Part shown: positions 7,046-15,656 of the stretch, in pieces
Layout: each line of letters opens with the position of its first letter
Numbering within the stretch: the first letter of the stretch is position 1
NCBI RefSeq assembly: GCF_016756595.1
Contig: NZ_AP023257.1
Location: 2,868,001 to 2,932,000, forward strand
Source of the DNA: Mesorhizobium sp. L-2-11
GTDB taxonomy: Bacteria > Pseudomonadota > Alphaproteobacteria > Rhizobiales > Rhizobiaceae
Direction: 5' to 3'
DNA length: 64,000 nucleotides
Notes under the pieces: generated by a model
The model's input: the letters and a program-made list of their open reading frames with translations, nothing else
Databases searched by the model: none
What the model was told of the DNA's origin: nothing
Made by a program: the position numbers and the translations under genes

Positions 7046-8050
7046 TCAGTTCGAGGCTTGCGCCTTCAGCGCCCGCAGGATGCGTTCCGGCGTGATCGGC
7101 AGCGTGTCGATGCGCACGCCGACGGCGTCGAAGACCGCGTTCGCGACCGCCGGGATTTGCGGGTTGGCGCACATTTCGCCCGGCCCCTTGGCGCCAAAGG
7201 GTCCGTCGGCCGAGGGCCTCTCCAGCACGATGATCTCGGTTTGCGCAAGATCGCCCGGTCCCGGCATCAGATACTGGTTGAAGTCGGTGCCGCCGTGATC
7301 GCGATTGGGATAATAGGGCTCGGTCGTCTCGTAGAGCGCGTGGCTGATGCCCATCCACGAGCCGCCGACGAGCTGCTGCTCGATCATCTTCGGGTTCAGC
7401 GCGCGGCCGATCTCGAAGACGTTCTTGACCGTCAGCACGGTGACCTCGCCAGTCTCGTCGTCGACCTCGACTTCGGCCACCGTGCAGGCATGCGCGTAGC
7501 AGGTCGACGGCTTCATCGCGCCGGTTTCTTTCTCGGGATAGGAGCGCGGGATCAAAAACATGCCGCGGCCGGAAATCGAGCGGCCGCGCTTGAAGTGAGC
7601 CGACAGCGCGACATCGAAGATCGAGATCGATCTTTGCGGCGCGCCCTTGACCAGGATGTTGCCCTGGCCGTCGGTCTCGAGATCCGAAGCGTTCACTTCA
7701 AGTTCCTCGGCGGCAACTTCCAGCATCACCTGCCGGGCTTCCCTGGCCGCCTGGATGACGGCGTTGCCGGCGCGGTGCGTGCCGCGCGAGGCGAAGGTGC
7801 CCATGCAGTGCGGGCCGGTGTCGGTGTCGGCGGTGTCGACGACGACGCGGTCGGTCGGAACGCCGATCGTCTCGGCACAGATCTGCGCCATGATCTGCTT
7901 CATCCCCTGGCCGAGATCGACGCTCGACAGCGTCACCATGAAATTGCCGGTCGGCGTCGAATGGACCAGCGCCTGGGTTGGGTCGCCGCCGAGATTCATG
8001 CCGGTCGGATAGTTGATCGCGGCGACGCCGCGCCCGCGCCTGATCGCCAT
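7046..8050 (-). CDS. molybdopterin-binding subunit of xanthine dehydrogenase family, C-terminal half as separate gene
   Basis: 334 residues that equal the second molybdopterin-binding domain (MoCoBD_2) of XdhA/CoxL-type large subunits, starting RRGRGVAAI. It carries SSVDLGQGMKQIMAQI, GTFASRGTHRAGNA and, near the end, FGAKGPGEMCANPQ with the catalytic glutamate of the family at residue 292. The upstream gene encodes the first half and ends TGA one base before this ATG. A GGGAG site at 8061-8057, inside the end of that gene, is six bases from ATG 8048-8050, so it is translated by coupling. With 455 residues upstream the total is 789, the usual length of one undivided subunit. This looks like a real gene fission, comparable to NdhL/NdhM of Eubacterium nicotinate dehydrogenase. 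Confidence 0.9.
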   Translation of the reverse strand: MAIRRGRGVAAINYPTGMNLGGDPTQALVHSTPTGNFMVTLSSVDLGQGMKQIMAQICAETIGVPTDRVVVDTADTDTGPHCMGTFASRGTHRAGNAVIQAAREARQVMLEVAAEELEVNASDLETDGQGNILVKGAPQRSISIFDVALSAHFKRGRSISGRGMFLIPRSYPEKETGAMKPSTCYAHACTVAEVEVDDETGEVTVLTVKNVFEIGRALNPKMIEQQLVGGSWMGISHALYETTEPYYPNRDHGGTDFNQYLMPGPGDLAQTEIIVLERPSADGPFGAKGPGEMCANPQIPAVANAVFDAVGVRIDTLPITPERILRALKAQASN

Positions 8051-8051
8051 T

Positions 8052-9419
8052 TCAAGCTCCCTTCGCGTAGGACGACATCGCCATGAATTTTTCCGCCACC
8101 GGCCAGTTGGCGGCGCGCGAGGCTTCCTGCATGCACTCGATCAGGGCCGCGCCCTCGGTCGGCTGGCGGTGCGCCTTCATGTCGCCGTCGCGGTAGGCGT
8201 TGATGAAGCGGAATTCGAGCGGGTCCATGCCGATCAGCCGGGCGAGCTTGTCCATCTGCACCTCAAGCGCGAAATCGCCGATGGTGACGCCGAAGCCGCG
8301 CATGGCGGAGGAGGGGGTGCGGTTGGTGTAGACGCAGTAGGTGTCGATCCAGACGTTCGGGATGGTGTAGGGGCCGGGATAGTGAGCGGCGCCCTTCTGC
8401 GCGCCATAGGGCGAATGGCGCGAATAGGCGCCGGCATCGGTGTAGCCGGTGACTTTTCTGGCGACGATGCGGCCATCCTTCATGACGCCGTCCTTGATGA
8501 CGACCTTTTCGGCGGCGCGCGGCGAGGAAATCTGCATCTCCTCCTCGCGGCTGTAGATGAAGGAGACCGGCCGCCCGGTCAGCTTGGCGCCGAGGATGGC
8601 GATCGGCTCGACGATGACGTCGACCTTGCCGCCAAAGCCGCCGCCGACGGTGCCGCCGACGAAATGCAGTCTGTTGCCGGGCATCTGCAGGATGATCGAG
8701 GCGTTGTCGAGCGTGAAGAACATCGCTTGCGTGTTGGTGTAGCAGGTGAAGCGGTCGTTGCCCTCCGGCGCGACGATGCAGCCGGTCGTCTCGGTCGGCG
8801 CGTGCTCGATCGGCGACGATTGATAGGTCTGTTCGAGCACGTGATCGGCGCCGGCGAAGCCGGCCTCGACATCGCCGAAGCGCACCTTGCGGCATTCGCC
8901 GCTGTCATAGAGGTAATAATTCCGGCCGTGATATTCGTTGACAACGGGCGCACCGGGCTTAAGCGCTTCTTCCATGTCGAAGACGGCCGGCAGCACCTCG
9001 TAGTCGACCTTGACCTTGGCCGCTGCTTCCTGGGCGGCACGCTCGGTCTCGGCCAGCACCGCCACCACGGCTTCGCCTTTCCAGCGCACCTTGCCGTCGG
9101 CCAGCACCGTCTCGTCTTCCGGGCCGATCTGGATCAGGATCAGGATGGTGTAGACATTGTGCGGCACGTCCTTGGCGGTCAGGACTTTCACCACGCCCGG
9201 ATGCATCTGCGCCTCTGAAGTGTCGATGCTGCGGATGCGGGCGTGATGATGCGGGCTGCGCACCATCTTCAGATGCAGCATGCCTGGAAAATTGCGGTCG
9301 GCGAAATAGGCGGTCTTGCCGGTGACATGACCGGGCGAATCCGAGCGCGGCCGCGGCTGGCCGATCTCGTGCAGATCGTCCTTGCGCTGGTCGGCGAAAT
9401 AGCTCTTGCGGAGTTCCAT
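8052..9419 (-). CDS. molybdopterin-binding subunit of xanthine dehydrogenase family, N-terminal half as separate gene
   Basis: 455 residues. The N-terminal approximately 130 residues are the a/b hammerhead domain (VTGKTAYFADRNFPGMLHLKMVRS); then comes the first molybdopterin-binding domain with GGTVGGGFGGKVDVIVEP and SSAMRGFGVTIGDFALE. The protein stops after SSYAKGA, exactly where undivided homologues continue into the second domain. The active site needs the partner encoded at 7046-8050. The gene follows the 2Fe-2S subunit by 13 bases. The substrate is not evident: residues around the active site do not identify it as CO dehydrogenase (no CSFR loop was seen) or as xanthine dehydrogenase. 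Confidence 0.9.
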   Translation of the reverse strand: MELRKSYFADQRKDDLHEIGQPRPRSDSPGHVTGKTAYFADRNFPGMLHLKMVRSPHHHARIRSIDTSEAQMHPGVVKVLTAKDVPHNVYTILILIQIGPEDETVLADGKVRWKGEAVVAVLAETERAAQEAAAKVKVDYEVLPAVFDMEEALKPGAPVVNEYHGRNYYLYDSGECRKVRFGDVEAGFAGADHVLEQTYQSSPIEHAPTETTGCIVAPEGNDRFTCYTNTQAMFFTLDNASIILQMPGNRLHFVGGTVGGGFGGKVDVIVEPIAILGAKLTGRPVSFIYSREEEMQISSPRAAEKVVIKDGVMKDGRIVARKVTGYTDAGAYSRHSPYGAQKGAAHYPGPYTIPNVWIDTYCVYTNRTPSSAMRGFGVTIGDFALEVQMDKLARLIGMDPLEFRFINAYRDGDMKAHRQPTEGAALIECMQEASRAANWPVAEKFMAMSSYAKGA

Positions 9420-9432
9420 CTTTTTACTCCCC

Positions 9433-9915
9433 TCAAGCCGCGTTCTGCGAATTGGACCGCGCGGCGGTCAGCACCGCCTGGATGATGGGCTCGTAGCCGG
9501 TGCAGCGGCAGATATTGCCCGACAGCGCCTCGACCACCTCGTCGCGGCTGGGGTCCGGCGTGTGATCGAGCAGCACCTTGGCGGCAATGATCATGCCCGG
9601 CGTGCAGAAGCCGCATTGGGTGGCGAAAGCGTCGAGGAAGGCGCGCTGCAAAGGATGCAGTACGCCGCCTTGCGAAAGCCCCGACGTAGTGGTGATGGCG
9701 GCGCCGTTGCAGGTCTCGGCGAGCGTCAGGCAGGACAGCCGCAGCTCGCCGTCGATGATGACCGAGCAGGCGCCGCATGTGCCCTGATGGCAGCCGCCTT
9801 TCGGCGAGGTGTCCCCGATCTTGTCGCGCAGTGCATGAAGCAACGTCGTGCCGCTGTCGATGAATTCGGCCTTCTCCGCGCCGTTGAGCGTGAACTGAAC
9901 CGGGACCTTTGCCAT
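9433..9915 (-). CDS. 2Fe-2S subunit of xanthine dehydrogenase/CO dehydrogenase family (CoxS-like)
   Basis: 160 residues with both [2Fe-2S] centres. The plant ferredoxin-type centre is C42, C47, C50 (GCHQGTCGAC) and C62; the second, helical-bundle centre is C101, C104 (CGFCTPGM) and C136, C138 (CRCTGY). It transfers electrons from the molybdenum site to the FAD subunit. The gene lies between the FAD subunit (36-base gap) and the molybdopterin halves, the M-S-L order common for this family. All ligands are present, so it should be functional. Confidence 0.95.
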   Translation of the reverse strand: MAKVPVQFTLNGAEKAEFIDSGTTLLHALRDKIGDTSPKGGCHQGTCGACSVIIDGELRLSCLTLAETCNGAAITTTSGLSQGGVLHPLQRAFLDAFATQCGFCTPGMIIAAKVLLDHTPDPSRDEVVEALSGNICRCTGYEPIIQAVLTAARSNSQNAA

Positions 9916-9951
9916 TTTTTTTTACTCCTTGCGCCGCAGCCAAGCTGGCTT

Positions 9952-10746
9952 TCAGGCGAGCAAAAGCCGGCCGAGATGGACCGGCAGGACTTCGTTGCGA
10001 TACCAGGCACTGGCGATCGGATCGGTAATCGGCGAGGTGCCGTCGCTCGCAACAGCCAGCGCTGGCGCGATGCCATCGCTGGTGAGTTTCCGGCCGAGCA
10101 GCGCCTTCTCCGCCGCCTTTGCGCGCATCGGCCGGTCGGCCATGCAGCCAAGCGCGATGTGCGCCGATGACACGGTTCCGTCCGGCGCCTGTTCCAGCAC
10201 GGCGGCGATGCTCAGCACAGAGACGCCTTTCGGCTTGACCCGCGACACTTTCAGGAAGCGAAAGCCGCCGTCGACTGGCAAGCTGAAGTCGACCGAAGTG
10301 ACGATGGCGTGATTGCTTTCGCGTTTTGCCAGGAAGGCTTCGATCGGCACCTCGCCGTCATCGGTGCCGACAACTGCTTCCAACGCCAGCAGCGCCACGG
10401 TAAAATCGCCATAGGGCGCCGGCGCGAAGAGATTGCCGCCGACGGTCGCCATGTTGCGGATCGCCGGCCCACCGACGGCGCGCGCTGCGTGGCTGAGGGA
10501 AGTCAGATCCGGGTGACGAGCGATCGCCGCCATGGTCACCGAAGCGCCGATGCGGACCTCGCTGCCGGAAACAGTGATGGCCGACAGCGCTGGCTCGGTC
10601 GACCTTATCAGGCTGGAGACCGAAACGTCGCCTTCATTGGCGGCGCGCACGACCAGCGTGCCGCCGCCGAGATAGCGGGTGCCGGCGGCTTTCAGCGCCG
10701 CATTGGCGTCCTTGACCGTCGAGAAATTCTGCAATGCAAGCGCCAT
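9952..10746 (-). CDS. FAD-binding subunit of xanthine dehydrogenase/CO dehydrogenase family (CoxM-like)
   Basis: 264 residues. FAD-binding features are LGGGTLVVRAANEG near residue 26 and the central VGGPAIRNMATVGGNLFAPAPYGD, equivalent to the pyrophosphate-binding TIGGN motif. The C-terminal domain (about residues 165-264) is the CO_deh_flav_C fold with RAKAAEKALLGRKL. It passes electrons from the iron-sulfur subunit to an external acceptor. A GGAG site lies seven bases before ATG 10746. First structural subunit of the operon, 15 bases after the SRPBCC gene. Confidence 0.92.
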   Translation of the reverse strand: MALALQNFSTVKDANAALKAAGTRYLGGGTLVVRAANEGDVSVSSLIRSTEPALSAITVSGSEVRIGASVTMAAIARHPDLTSLSHAARAVGGPAIRNMATVGGNLFAPAPYGDFTVALLALEAVVGTDDGEVPIEAFLAKRESNHAIVTSVDFSLPVDGGFRFLKVSRVKPKGVSVLSIAAVLEQAPDGTVSSAHIALGCMADRPMRAKAAEKALLGRKLTSDGIAPALAVASDGTSPITDPIASAWYRNEVLPVHLGRLLLA

Positions 10747-10761
10747 GGCACGCTCCTTTGC

Positions 10762-11205
10762 TCAGCTTTGGCCAGCGAAATGACTTTTCAAAGCGTTAAA
10801 GCCGCCCTGGAAGACGTTGGCGCCCATGCCTTCGGCCAATTTGTCAGCTTCTTCCGCGGCTGCGTCGAAGCTTGCGGTCCATTCGGCATAGGTGCGGTCG
10901 CCATCGGTAACCCGGCGCAGCTGCAGCGTCGCCTGGTGGTTGGTCAGCGGTTGCGGCGTCTCCAGGATGGAGTAGCTGACGAGGAAATTGTCGTCGGAGA
11001 AGTCGAGCAGCTTCTCGCGGATGCGGGCGCCGCTGGCGAGCTGAAAGTTGCGCACGCAGCCGATCGCGCCGGCGTCCTTGCCGTTCTCGATATGGCTCTC
11101 GACCATGCGCGGGTGCCAGCTCGGCAGCCCGTTGAAGTCGCGTATCCGCGCCCAGACCTTTTCGACCGGTGCGTCGATGACGCTGGAGACAGTGACTTTC
11201 GCCAT
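10762..11205 (-). CDS. SRPBCC (START-like) family protein
   Basis: 147 residues with the SRPBCC ligand-binding fold: VTVSSVIDAPVEKVWARIRDF at the start, a WHPRMVESHIENG strand and a long C-terminal helix. It is a polyketide cyclase/MxaD-like type, not clearly CoxG, since the C-terminal membrane anchor of CoxG is missing. ATG 11205 is chosen, with GGGA ten bases upstream; the longer open frame extends into non-conserved sequence. It is probably the first gene of the hydroxylase operon and could bind a hydrophobic substrate or help assembly. Role is inferred from position. Confidence 0.75.
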   Translation of the reverse strand: MAKVTVSSVIDAPVEKVWARIRDFNGLPSWHPRMVESHIENGKDAGAIGCVRNFQLASGARIREKLLDFSDDNFLVSYSILETPQPLTNHQATLQLRRVTDGDRTYAEWTASFDAAAEEADKLAEGMGANVFQGGFNALKSHFAGQS

Positions 11206-11324
11206 ATGATCGTTCCCTTGCAGATAGCTGTGTCGCGAGGGTAGGGCGGCGAGTTCGGCAGCGCTTATCAATGCGTCTTGAACGCCTATCAATAAGTCTG
11301 AAAAAACGGCAGCCTGAAAATGGC

Positions 11325-12152
11325 TCAGGAAATGGCTCGCGCCGCCTCGCGATAGAGTGTCGGCGGAACGCCGGCATGGTCGCGGAAGAAGCGCGAGAAA
11401 TTGCCCTGCGTGGTGAAGCCGAGATTGCAGGCGACCGAGATCAGCGGTTCCTGCGACCACTGCAACTGCCGCACCGCTTCCTCCATGCGCAGCGTGTTCC
11501 AGTAGACATTGGGCGTCAAATTGGTCTGCTCCTTGAACAACGCGAAGAAATGCGGCCGCGACAGGCCGACGCTGCGCGCCACCTCGTCGAAGCAGATGCG
11601 TTCGCAGACATTGGCCTTCATCAGCTGGATCGCTTTGCGGACACGGAAATCCTGCACGCTGTGGACGCGGGCGCACGCCATTTTCGGTGCGGAGGCGTCG
11701 GCGGCGTCGAGCACGCTGTCGATGAAGCGCTCGATCTCGTAATTGGCGATGTCGTCGATGCTCTCATTGTCGCTGAGATGGTCGAGAAGATTGGCTGCCG
11801 CCCTGTGCAGCCACGGCTCCAGCGCGATGGCCGGTGCTGAAAACAGCGGCGCGGTCGACGGCAGGTCGCGGCGCCGGCGCGCCCAGTCCGGATCGATGTA
11901 GAAGGCGAGGAACAGGCCGGGCCGGCCGTCGCGGGACAAAGCGTGGCTGTGCGGCTGGAAGGAATTGATGCCGGCGGCGGTGCCAGGCCCGAGCCGCACC
12001 GTCTCGCGGCCGATGGTCATCTCGCCGGCCGTGCATTCCAGCCAGATGATGATATGCGCCTCGACATGGGCATGGGTGACGAAGTCGCTGGCGACGTTCA
12101 GGACAGAAACATGTCCGAACCGGCCCCAGTAGAGCCTGATCGCTTCCGTCAT
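11325..12152 (-). CDS. AraC family transcriptional regulator
   Basis: 275 residues. The N-terminal half is a cupin-like effector domain; the C-terminal approximately 100 residues hold two helix-turn-helix motifs typical of AraC, the second containing ISVACNLGFTTQGNFSRFFRDHAGVPPTLYR. ATG 12152 is supported by GGAGG about ten bases upstream. It is encoded directly upstream of, and in the same direction as, the SRPBCC-molybdenum hydroxylase operon, leaving 119 bases before that gene. It is the likely regulator of the operon, with the hydroxylase substrate as possible inducer (inference). Confidence 0.88.
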   Translation of the reverse strand: MTEAIRLYWGRFGHVSVLNVASDFVTHAHVEAHIIIWLECTAGEMTIGRETVRLGPGTAAGINSFQPHSHALSRDGRPGLFLAFYIDPDWARRRRDLPSTAPLFSAPAIALEPWLHRAAANLLDHLSDNESIDDIANYEIERFIDSVLDAADASAPKMACARVHSVQDFRVRKAIQLMKANVCERICFDEVARSVGLSRPHFFALFKEQTNLTPNVYWNTLRMEEAVRQLQWSQEPLISVACNLGFTTQGNFSRFFRDHAGVPPTLYREAARAIS

Positions 12153-12327
12153 GGGTATATCCTCCCGCAGGCGACTGGCCTCCCTTCGCCTGCAATCGGG
12201 ATAGTGCGGCTCAGTCCGGGCCTGCGTCAAGGCGCGAGCATACGCTTGGCGCCCGTCATGAACCGTGCCGGCCGATTTTCAGACTGAGCGATAGCAACGG
12301 CAACGAATAGCGCGCGTGACCTGCGGC

Positions 12328-13326
12328 CTACTCGTTGCGCCGGAAATTGCGCAGCCGGTCGAACAGCACCGCCATCAGAATGGCGCCGCCGATGAACGTC
12401 CCCTGCCAGAAGGCGTTGATGCCGAGCAGGCCGAGGCTGTTGCGGATCACTTCGATCAGCGCCGCGCCGACGACGGCGCCAAACGCCGTGCCCATGCCGC
12501 CGGCCAGGTTGGCGCCGCCGATGACGGTGGCGGCGATGACCTGAAGCTCCATGCCGTTGCCGAGATTGGTGGTGACGGCGCCCAGCCACCCGGTCTGGAT
12601 GATGCCGGCAAGGCCCGCCGCCAGCGCCGAGATCATGTAGACGGCGACCTTGATCTGGCGCACCGGAACGCCGGTCAGCGTCGCCGCATGCTCGTTGCCG
12701 CCGATGGCGAAGATGTGCCGGCCGAATTTCGTCCAGCGCAGGACGAAGCCGGTGATCAGCGCCAGCACGATCATGTAGAGCACCGGATTGGCGATGCCGA
12801 ACACAAAGGCGCCGCCGCCCAGCGCCAGAAGCTTGTCGTGGTCGGGCCCGAACTGGAAGACGACGGTGTTGTTGGAGGCGACCATGGCGAGGCTGCGCGC
12901 GATCGACAGCATGCCGAGCGTCACCACGAAGGGCGGAAAGCCAAGATAGGCGATCAGGATGCCGTTGAAGGCGCCGATGATCAGCGCCGTCGCGATCGCA
13001 GCGGCAATGCCGACCTCGATGCCATAGCCGGCATGCATGGTCACGGCGAGCACCATCGAACACAGGCAAAGCACCGAGCCGACCGACAGGTCGATGCCGC
13101 CGGTGATGATGACGAAGGTCATGCCGAGTGCAACGATGGCGACGAAGGTGATGTTGCGGGTGATGTTGTAGAGGTTCTTCGTCGTGGCGAAGGAATCGGT
13201 GGCGACGGACAGGAACAGGCAGGCGAGGATGACCGCGATCACCACCCAGAAGGTCTGGCTGGCAAACACCCTGGTCAGCAAAGTGTGCTGTTTCTGCGCG
13301 ATCGTCTGGTCAAGAGTTACTGCCAT
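12328..13326 (-). CDS. sugar ABC transporter permease (RbsC/FrcC type)
   Basis: 332 residues, strongly hydrophobic, about nine to ten membrane segments. Family signatures are ALGMTFVIITGGIDLSVGS and the later VIGGANLAGGMGTAFGAVVGA. It forms the membrane channel with the ATPase encoded 41 bases upstream and the binding protein on the other side of the divergent promoter region. The sugar cannot be inferred from the permease. Relatives carry ribose, fructose, xylose or inositol. Confidence 0.92.
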   Translation of the reverse strand: MAVTLDQTIAQKQHTLLTRVFASQTFWVVIAVILACLFLSVATDSFATTKNLYNITRNITFVAIVALGMTFVIITGGIDLSVGSVLCLCSMVLAVTMHAGYGIEVGIAAAIATALIIGAFNGILIAYLGFPPFVVTLGMLSIARSLAMVASNNTVVFQFGPDHDKLLALGGGAFVFGIANPVLYMIVLALITGFVLRWTKFGRHIFAIGGNEHAATLTGVPVRQIKVAVYMISALAAGLAGIIQTGWLGAVTTNLGNGMELQVIAATVIGGANLAGGMGTAFGAVVGAALIEVIRNSLGLLGINAFWQGTFIGGAILMAVLFDRLRNFRRNE

Positions 13327-13367
13327 CGTCGACCTTTATCTGCTTGCGTGGTGAAACCCGGCTGGCA

Positions 13368-14108
13368 TCAAACCTGTTCGATGGCGCCGGTGATGAGCCC
13401 GGTGACTTCCTCGGGCGAACTCGACGCGATCGTCTTGTCGGCGACCTTGCGGCCGCGCCGCATGACGATGACGCGGTCGGCAACGTCGAAGACGTCGGGC
13501 ATGCGGTGGCTGATCAGCACGACGGCAATGCCCTGGTCGCGCAAATGGCGGATCAGGTTCAGCACCTCGGCGACCTGCCGGACCGAGATCGCCGCCGTGG
13601 GCTCGTCCATCAGCACGATCTTGGCCTGCGAAAGCATGGTGCGGGCGATCGCCACCGCCTGGCGCTGGCCGCCCGACATCTGCTTGACCAGATCGCGCGG
13701 GCGGGTCTCGGATTTCAGCACGGCAAAGATCTGGCCGGCGCGCTTGTACATCGCGGCGTAGTCGAGGATGCGAAACGGCCCGACGCCGCGGCGCAGCTCG
13801 CGGCCGAGATAGACATTGGCGGCGGCCGTCAGATTGTTGCACAGCGCCAGATCCTGATGGACGATCTCGATGCCGTGCTGGCGCGCCTCCACCGGCTTGT
13901 GCAGGATCAGCTCCTTGCCGTCCATCTGCATCGTGCCATGGCTCGGGCGGAAATTTCCGGCGATCATCTTGACCAGCGTCGACTTGCCGGCGCCGTTGTC
14001 CCCCATCAGCCCGACCACCTGTCCGGCCTCGATCGACAGCGAAACGTCGTTGACGGCCTGGATGGCGCCGAAATGTTTTGAGATGTTGGCGAGTGCGAGA
14101 ACCGACAC
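13368..14108 (-). CDS. sugar ABC transporter ATP-binding protein, single ABC domain
   Basis: 246 residues from GTG 14108, chosen because GGAGGAA at 14123-14117 is eight bases upstream. Walker A is GDNGAGKS at about residues 36-43, the signature is MSGGQRQAVAIAR and Walker B is KIVLMDEPTA. Unlike RbsA-type ATPases it has only one ABC module, as in the fructose FrcA type, so the transporter needs two copies. Encoded first in the minus-strand pair, followed by the permease, and divergent from the binding-protein gene at 14534. Confidence 0.9.
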   Translation of the reverse strand: MSVLALANISKHFGAIQAVNDVSLSIEAGQVVGLMGDNGAGKSTLVKMIAGNFRPSHGTMQMDGKELILHKPVEARQHGIEIVHQDLALCNNLTAAANVYLGRELRRGVGPFRILDYAAMYKRAGQIFAVLKSETRPRDLVKQMSGGQRQAVAIARTMLSQAKIVLMDEPTAAISVRQVAEVLNLIRHLRDQGIAVVLISHRMPDVFDVADRVIVMRRGRKVADKTIASSSPEEVTGLITGAIEQV

Positions 14109-14533
14109 CAGACTGCTTCCTCCGTGCTTTCGGCCTGCGGTCCTGCCGCGGCCTAGCTCTTCCCAGCTCCTCCCGGGAACCGCGCTTTCGCCCATTTACG
14201 CATATGCCCCCTTGCCGTCAACAGCGGCTTCTTTCGAAAAATCCGTTTTGTAGGACAAATAGCAATTGACGTCCGTCGCAAGCCGATATTAGCTAGGCGT
14301 CGGAGGAGATTATGCCGATCTCCTGACCCGGTTCGCCGGGGCTGAGCAGACGGAGGTTTATCGGTCGAGGATCTGGCAGCGTCCCTATCGCGCTGGTCTG
14401 CAACCGCATCTGGAAATTCTTATCGGCCCGGCTTGACGACACGAGCGCTCGCGAAACGAACCTCTGTCATCGCGCATCCGGGTTGGTCTGTGTGGCGGGC
14501 ACGCCGTGTCCGTCTGTTTCAAGGAGGACTGAA
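14109..14533. other. 425-base divergent intergenic region of the first sugar ABC transporter
   Basis: Lies between the ATPase/permease genes (leftward) and the binding-protein gene (rightward). It must hold promoters for both. It contains an A/T-richer stretch at about 14228-14295 with a candidate GntR operator at 14247-14259. The remaining 230 bases before the binding-protein gene show no gene-like coding bias that I can support. Confidence 0.6.
14247..14259. promoter_or_regulatory. candidate GntR/FadR-type operator TTTGTAGGACAAA
   Basis: Perfect 5-bp arms TTTGT and ACAAA separated by AGG, about 140 bases before the ATPase start. FadR-subfamily GntR regulators bind short dyads of the form TNGT-N3-ACNA. 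Two such regulators are encoded at 15657 and 18749, and a second matching dyad is at 17703-17717. Confidence 0.45.
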
Positions 14534-15523
14534 ATGAGGAAATCACTATTGCTCGCTGCCGTCGCCATGCTGGCGTTGGGCGCCGGGCCGGCCATGGCCA
14601 AGAAACAGCTCGTCATCGTGGTCAAGGGGCTCGACAATCCGTTCTTCGAGGCCATCAACCAGGGTTGCCAGAAATGGAACAAGGAAAACGCCGACTCGGA
14701 GTATGAGTGCTTCTACACCGGTCCGGCATCGACCTCGGACGAAGCCGGCGAAGCCCAGATCGTCCAGGACATGCTGAGCAAGCCGGACACGGTGGCGATG
14801 GCGATTTCGCCGTCCAACGCACCGCTGATCGCGCAGACGATCAAAAGCGCCAATCCGTCGATCCCGATCATGACGCTCGACGCCGACCTCAGCAAGGAAG
14901 ATGCGGCGCTGCGCAAGACCTATCTCGGCACCGACAACTACCTGATGGGCTACAAGATCGGCGAGTACATCAAGAAGGCCAAGCCCGAAGGTGGCAAGAT
15001 CTGCACCATCCAGGGCAATCCCGCGGCCGACAACATCCTGCGCCGCGCCCAGGGCATGCGCGACGCGCTTACGGGCCAGAAGGATCTCCCGGCGCTCAAG
15101 GGCGAGGGCGGCTGGACAGAGGTCGCCGGCTGCCCGGTGTTCACCAATGACGACGGCGCCAAGGGCGTGCAGGCGATGACCGATATCCTCGCTGCCAATC
15201 CCGATCTCGACGCCTTCGGCATCATGGGCGGCTGGCCGCTGTTTGGCGCACCGCAGCCCTATCGCGACCTGTTCAAGCCGATGGCCGACAAGATCGCCAA
15301 GAACGAGTTCGTCATCGGCGCCGCCGATACGATCGGTGAGGAAGTGGCCATTGCCAAAGAGGGCCTGGTGACCGCGCTGGTCGGCCAGCGGCCGTTCGAG
15401 ATGGGCTACAAGGCGCCTTCGGTGATGATCGACCTGATCGAAGGCAAGCCGGTCGCCGATCCGGTCTTCACCGGTCTCGACGAGTGCACCAAGGACACGG
15501 CCGACACCTGCATCCAGAAGTAG
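14534..15523 (+). CDS. sugar ABC transporter periplasmic binding protein
   Basis: 329 residues. A signal peptide MRKSLLLAAVAMLALGAGPAMA is followed by a type I periplasmic binding fold starting KKQLVIVVKGLDNPFFEAIN. Motifs such as AISPSNAPLIAQTIKSA and TYLGTDNYLMGYKIGEYI match RbsB/FrcB-like proteins. ATG 14534 has AAGGAGG at 14521-14527. It faces away from the ATPase and permease genes but is the natural partner. A GC-rich hairpin follows the stop. Confidence 0.92.
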   Translation: MRKSLLLAAVAMLALGAGPAMAKKQLVIVVKGLDNPFFEAINQGCQKWNKENADSEYECFYTGPASTSDEAGEAQIVQDMLSKPDTVAMAISPSNAPLIAQTIKSANPSIPIMTLDADLSKEDAALRKTYLGTDNYLMGYKIGEYIKKAKPEGGKICTIQGNPAADNILRRAQGMRDALTGQKDLPALKGEGGWTEVAGCPVFTNDDGAKGVQAMTDILAANPDLDAFGIMGGWPLFGAPQPYRDLFKPMADKIAKNEFVIGAADTIGEEVAIAKEGLVTALVGQRPFEMGYKAPSVMIDLIEGKPVADPVFTGLDECTKDTADTCIQK

Positions 15524-15534
15524 GTTCGCATTTT

Positions 15535-15561
15535 CGGGGCGTCCGCTCGACGGGCGCCCCG
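15535..15561 (+). terminator. stem-loop after the sugar-binding protein gene
   Basis: Eleven-base stem with one G-U pair: CGGGGCGTCCG (15535-15545), loop of five, and its complement to 15561. No strong T-run follows, so it may stabilise the upstream mRNA rather than terminate it fully. Confidence 0.45.
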
Positions 15562-15656
15562 TCACGCCGGTTCACGAAAATTTACGAGGTGACCGTGGTG
15601 GGGCGAACCGCTCCTGCTTTGCCGCGCCTTGAGTTCAGCCTGTGCCGGGGACATGG

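Noticed and set aside
6602..9218. Long plus-strand frames opposite the MoxR and molybdopterin subunit genes
   Set aside because: Shadows with no recognisable domain; the minus-strand genes are complete and well supported.
7046..9419. Sequencing or frameshift error as explanation of the split molybdopterin subunit
   Set aside because: The second gene has its own ribosome-binding site at correct spacing, the stop-start overlap is regular, and the split is at the domain boundary. An error is less likely, though not excluded without other strains.
10762..11205. CoxG (membrane anchor of CO dehydrogenase) for the SRPBCC protein
   Set aside because: No C-terminal hydrophobic anchor, and the start resembles general polyketide cyclase/MxaD-like SRPBCC proteins.
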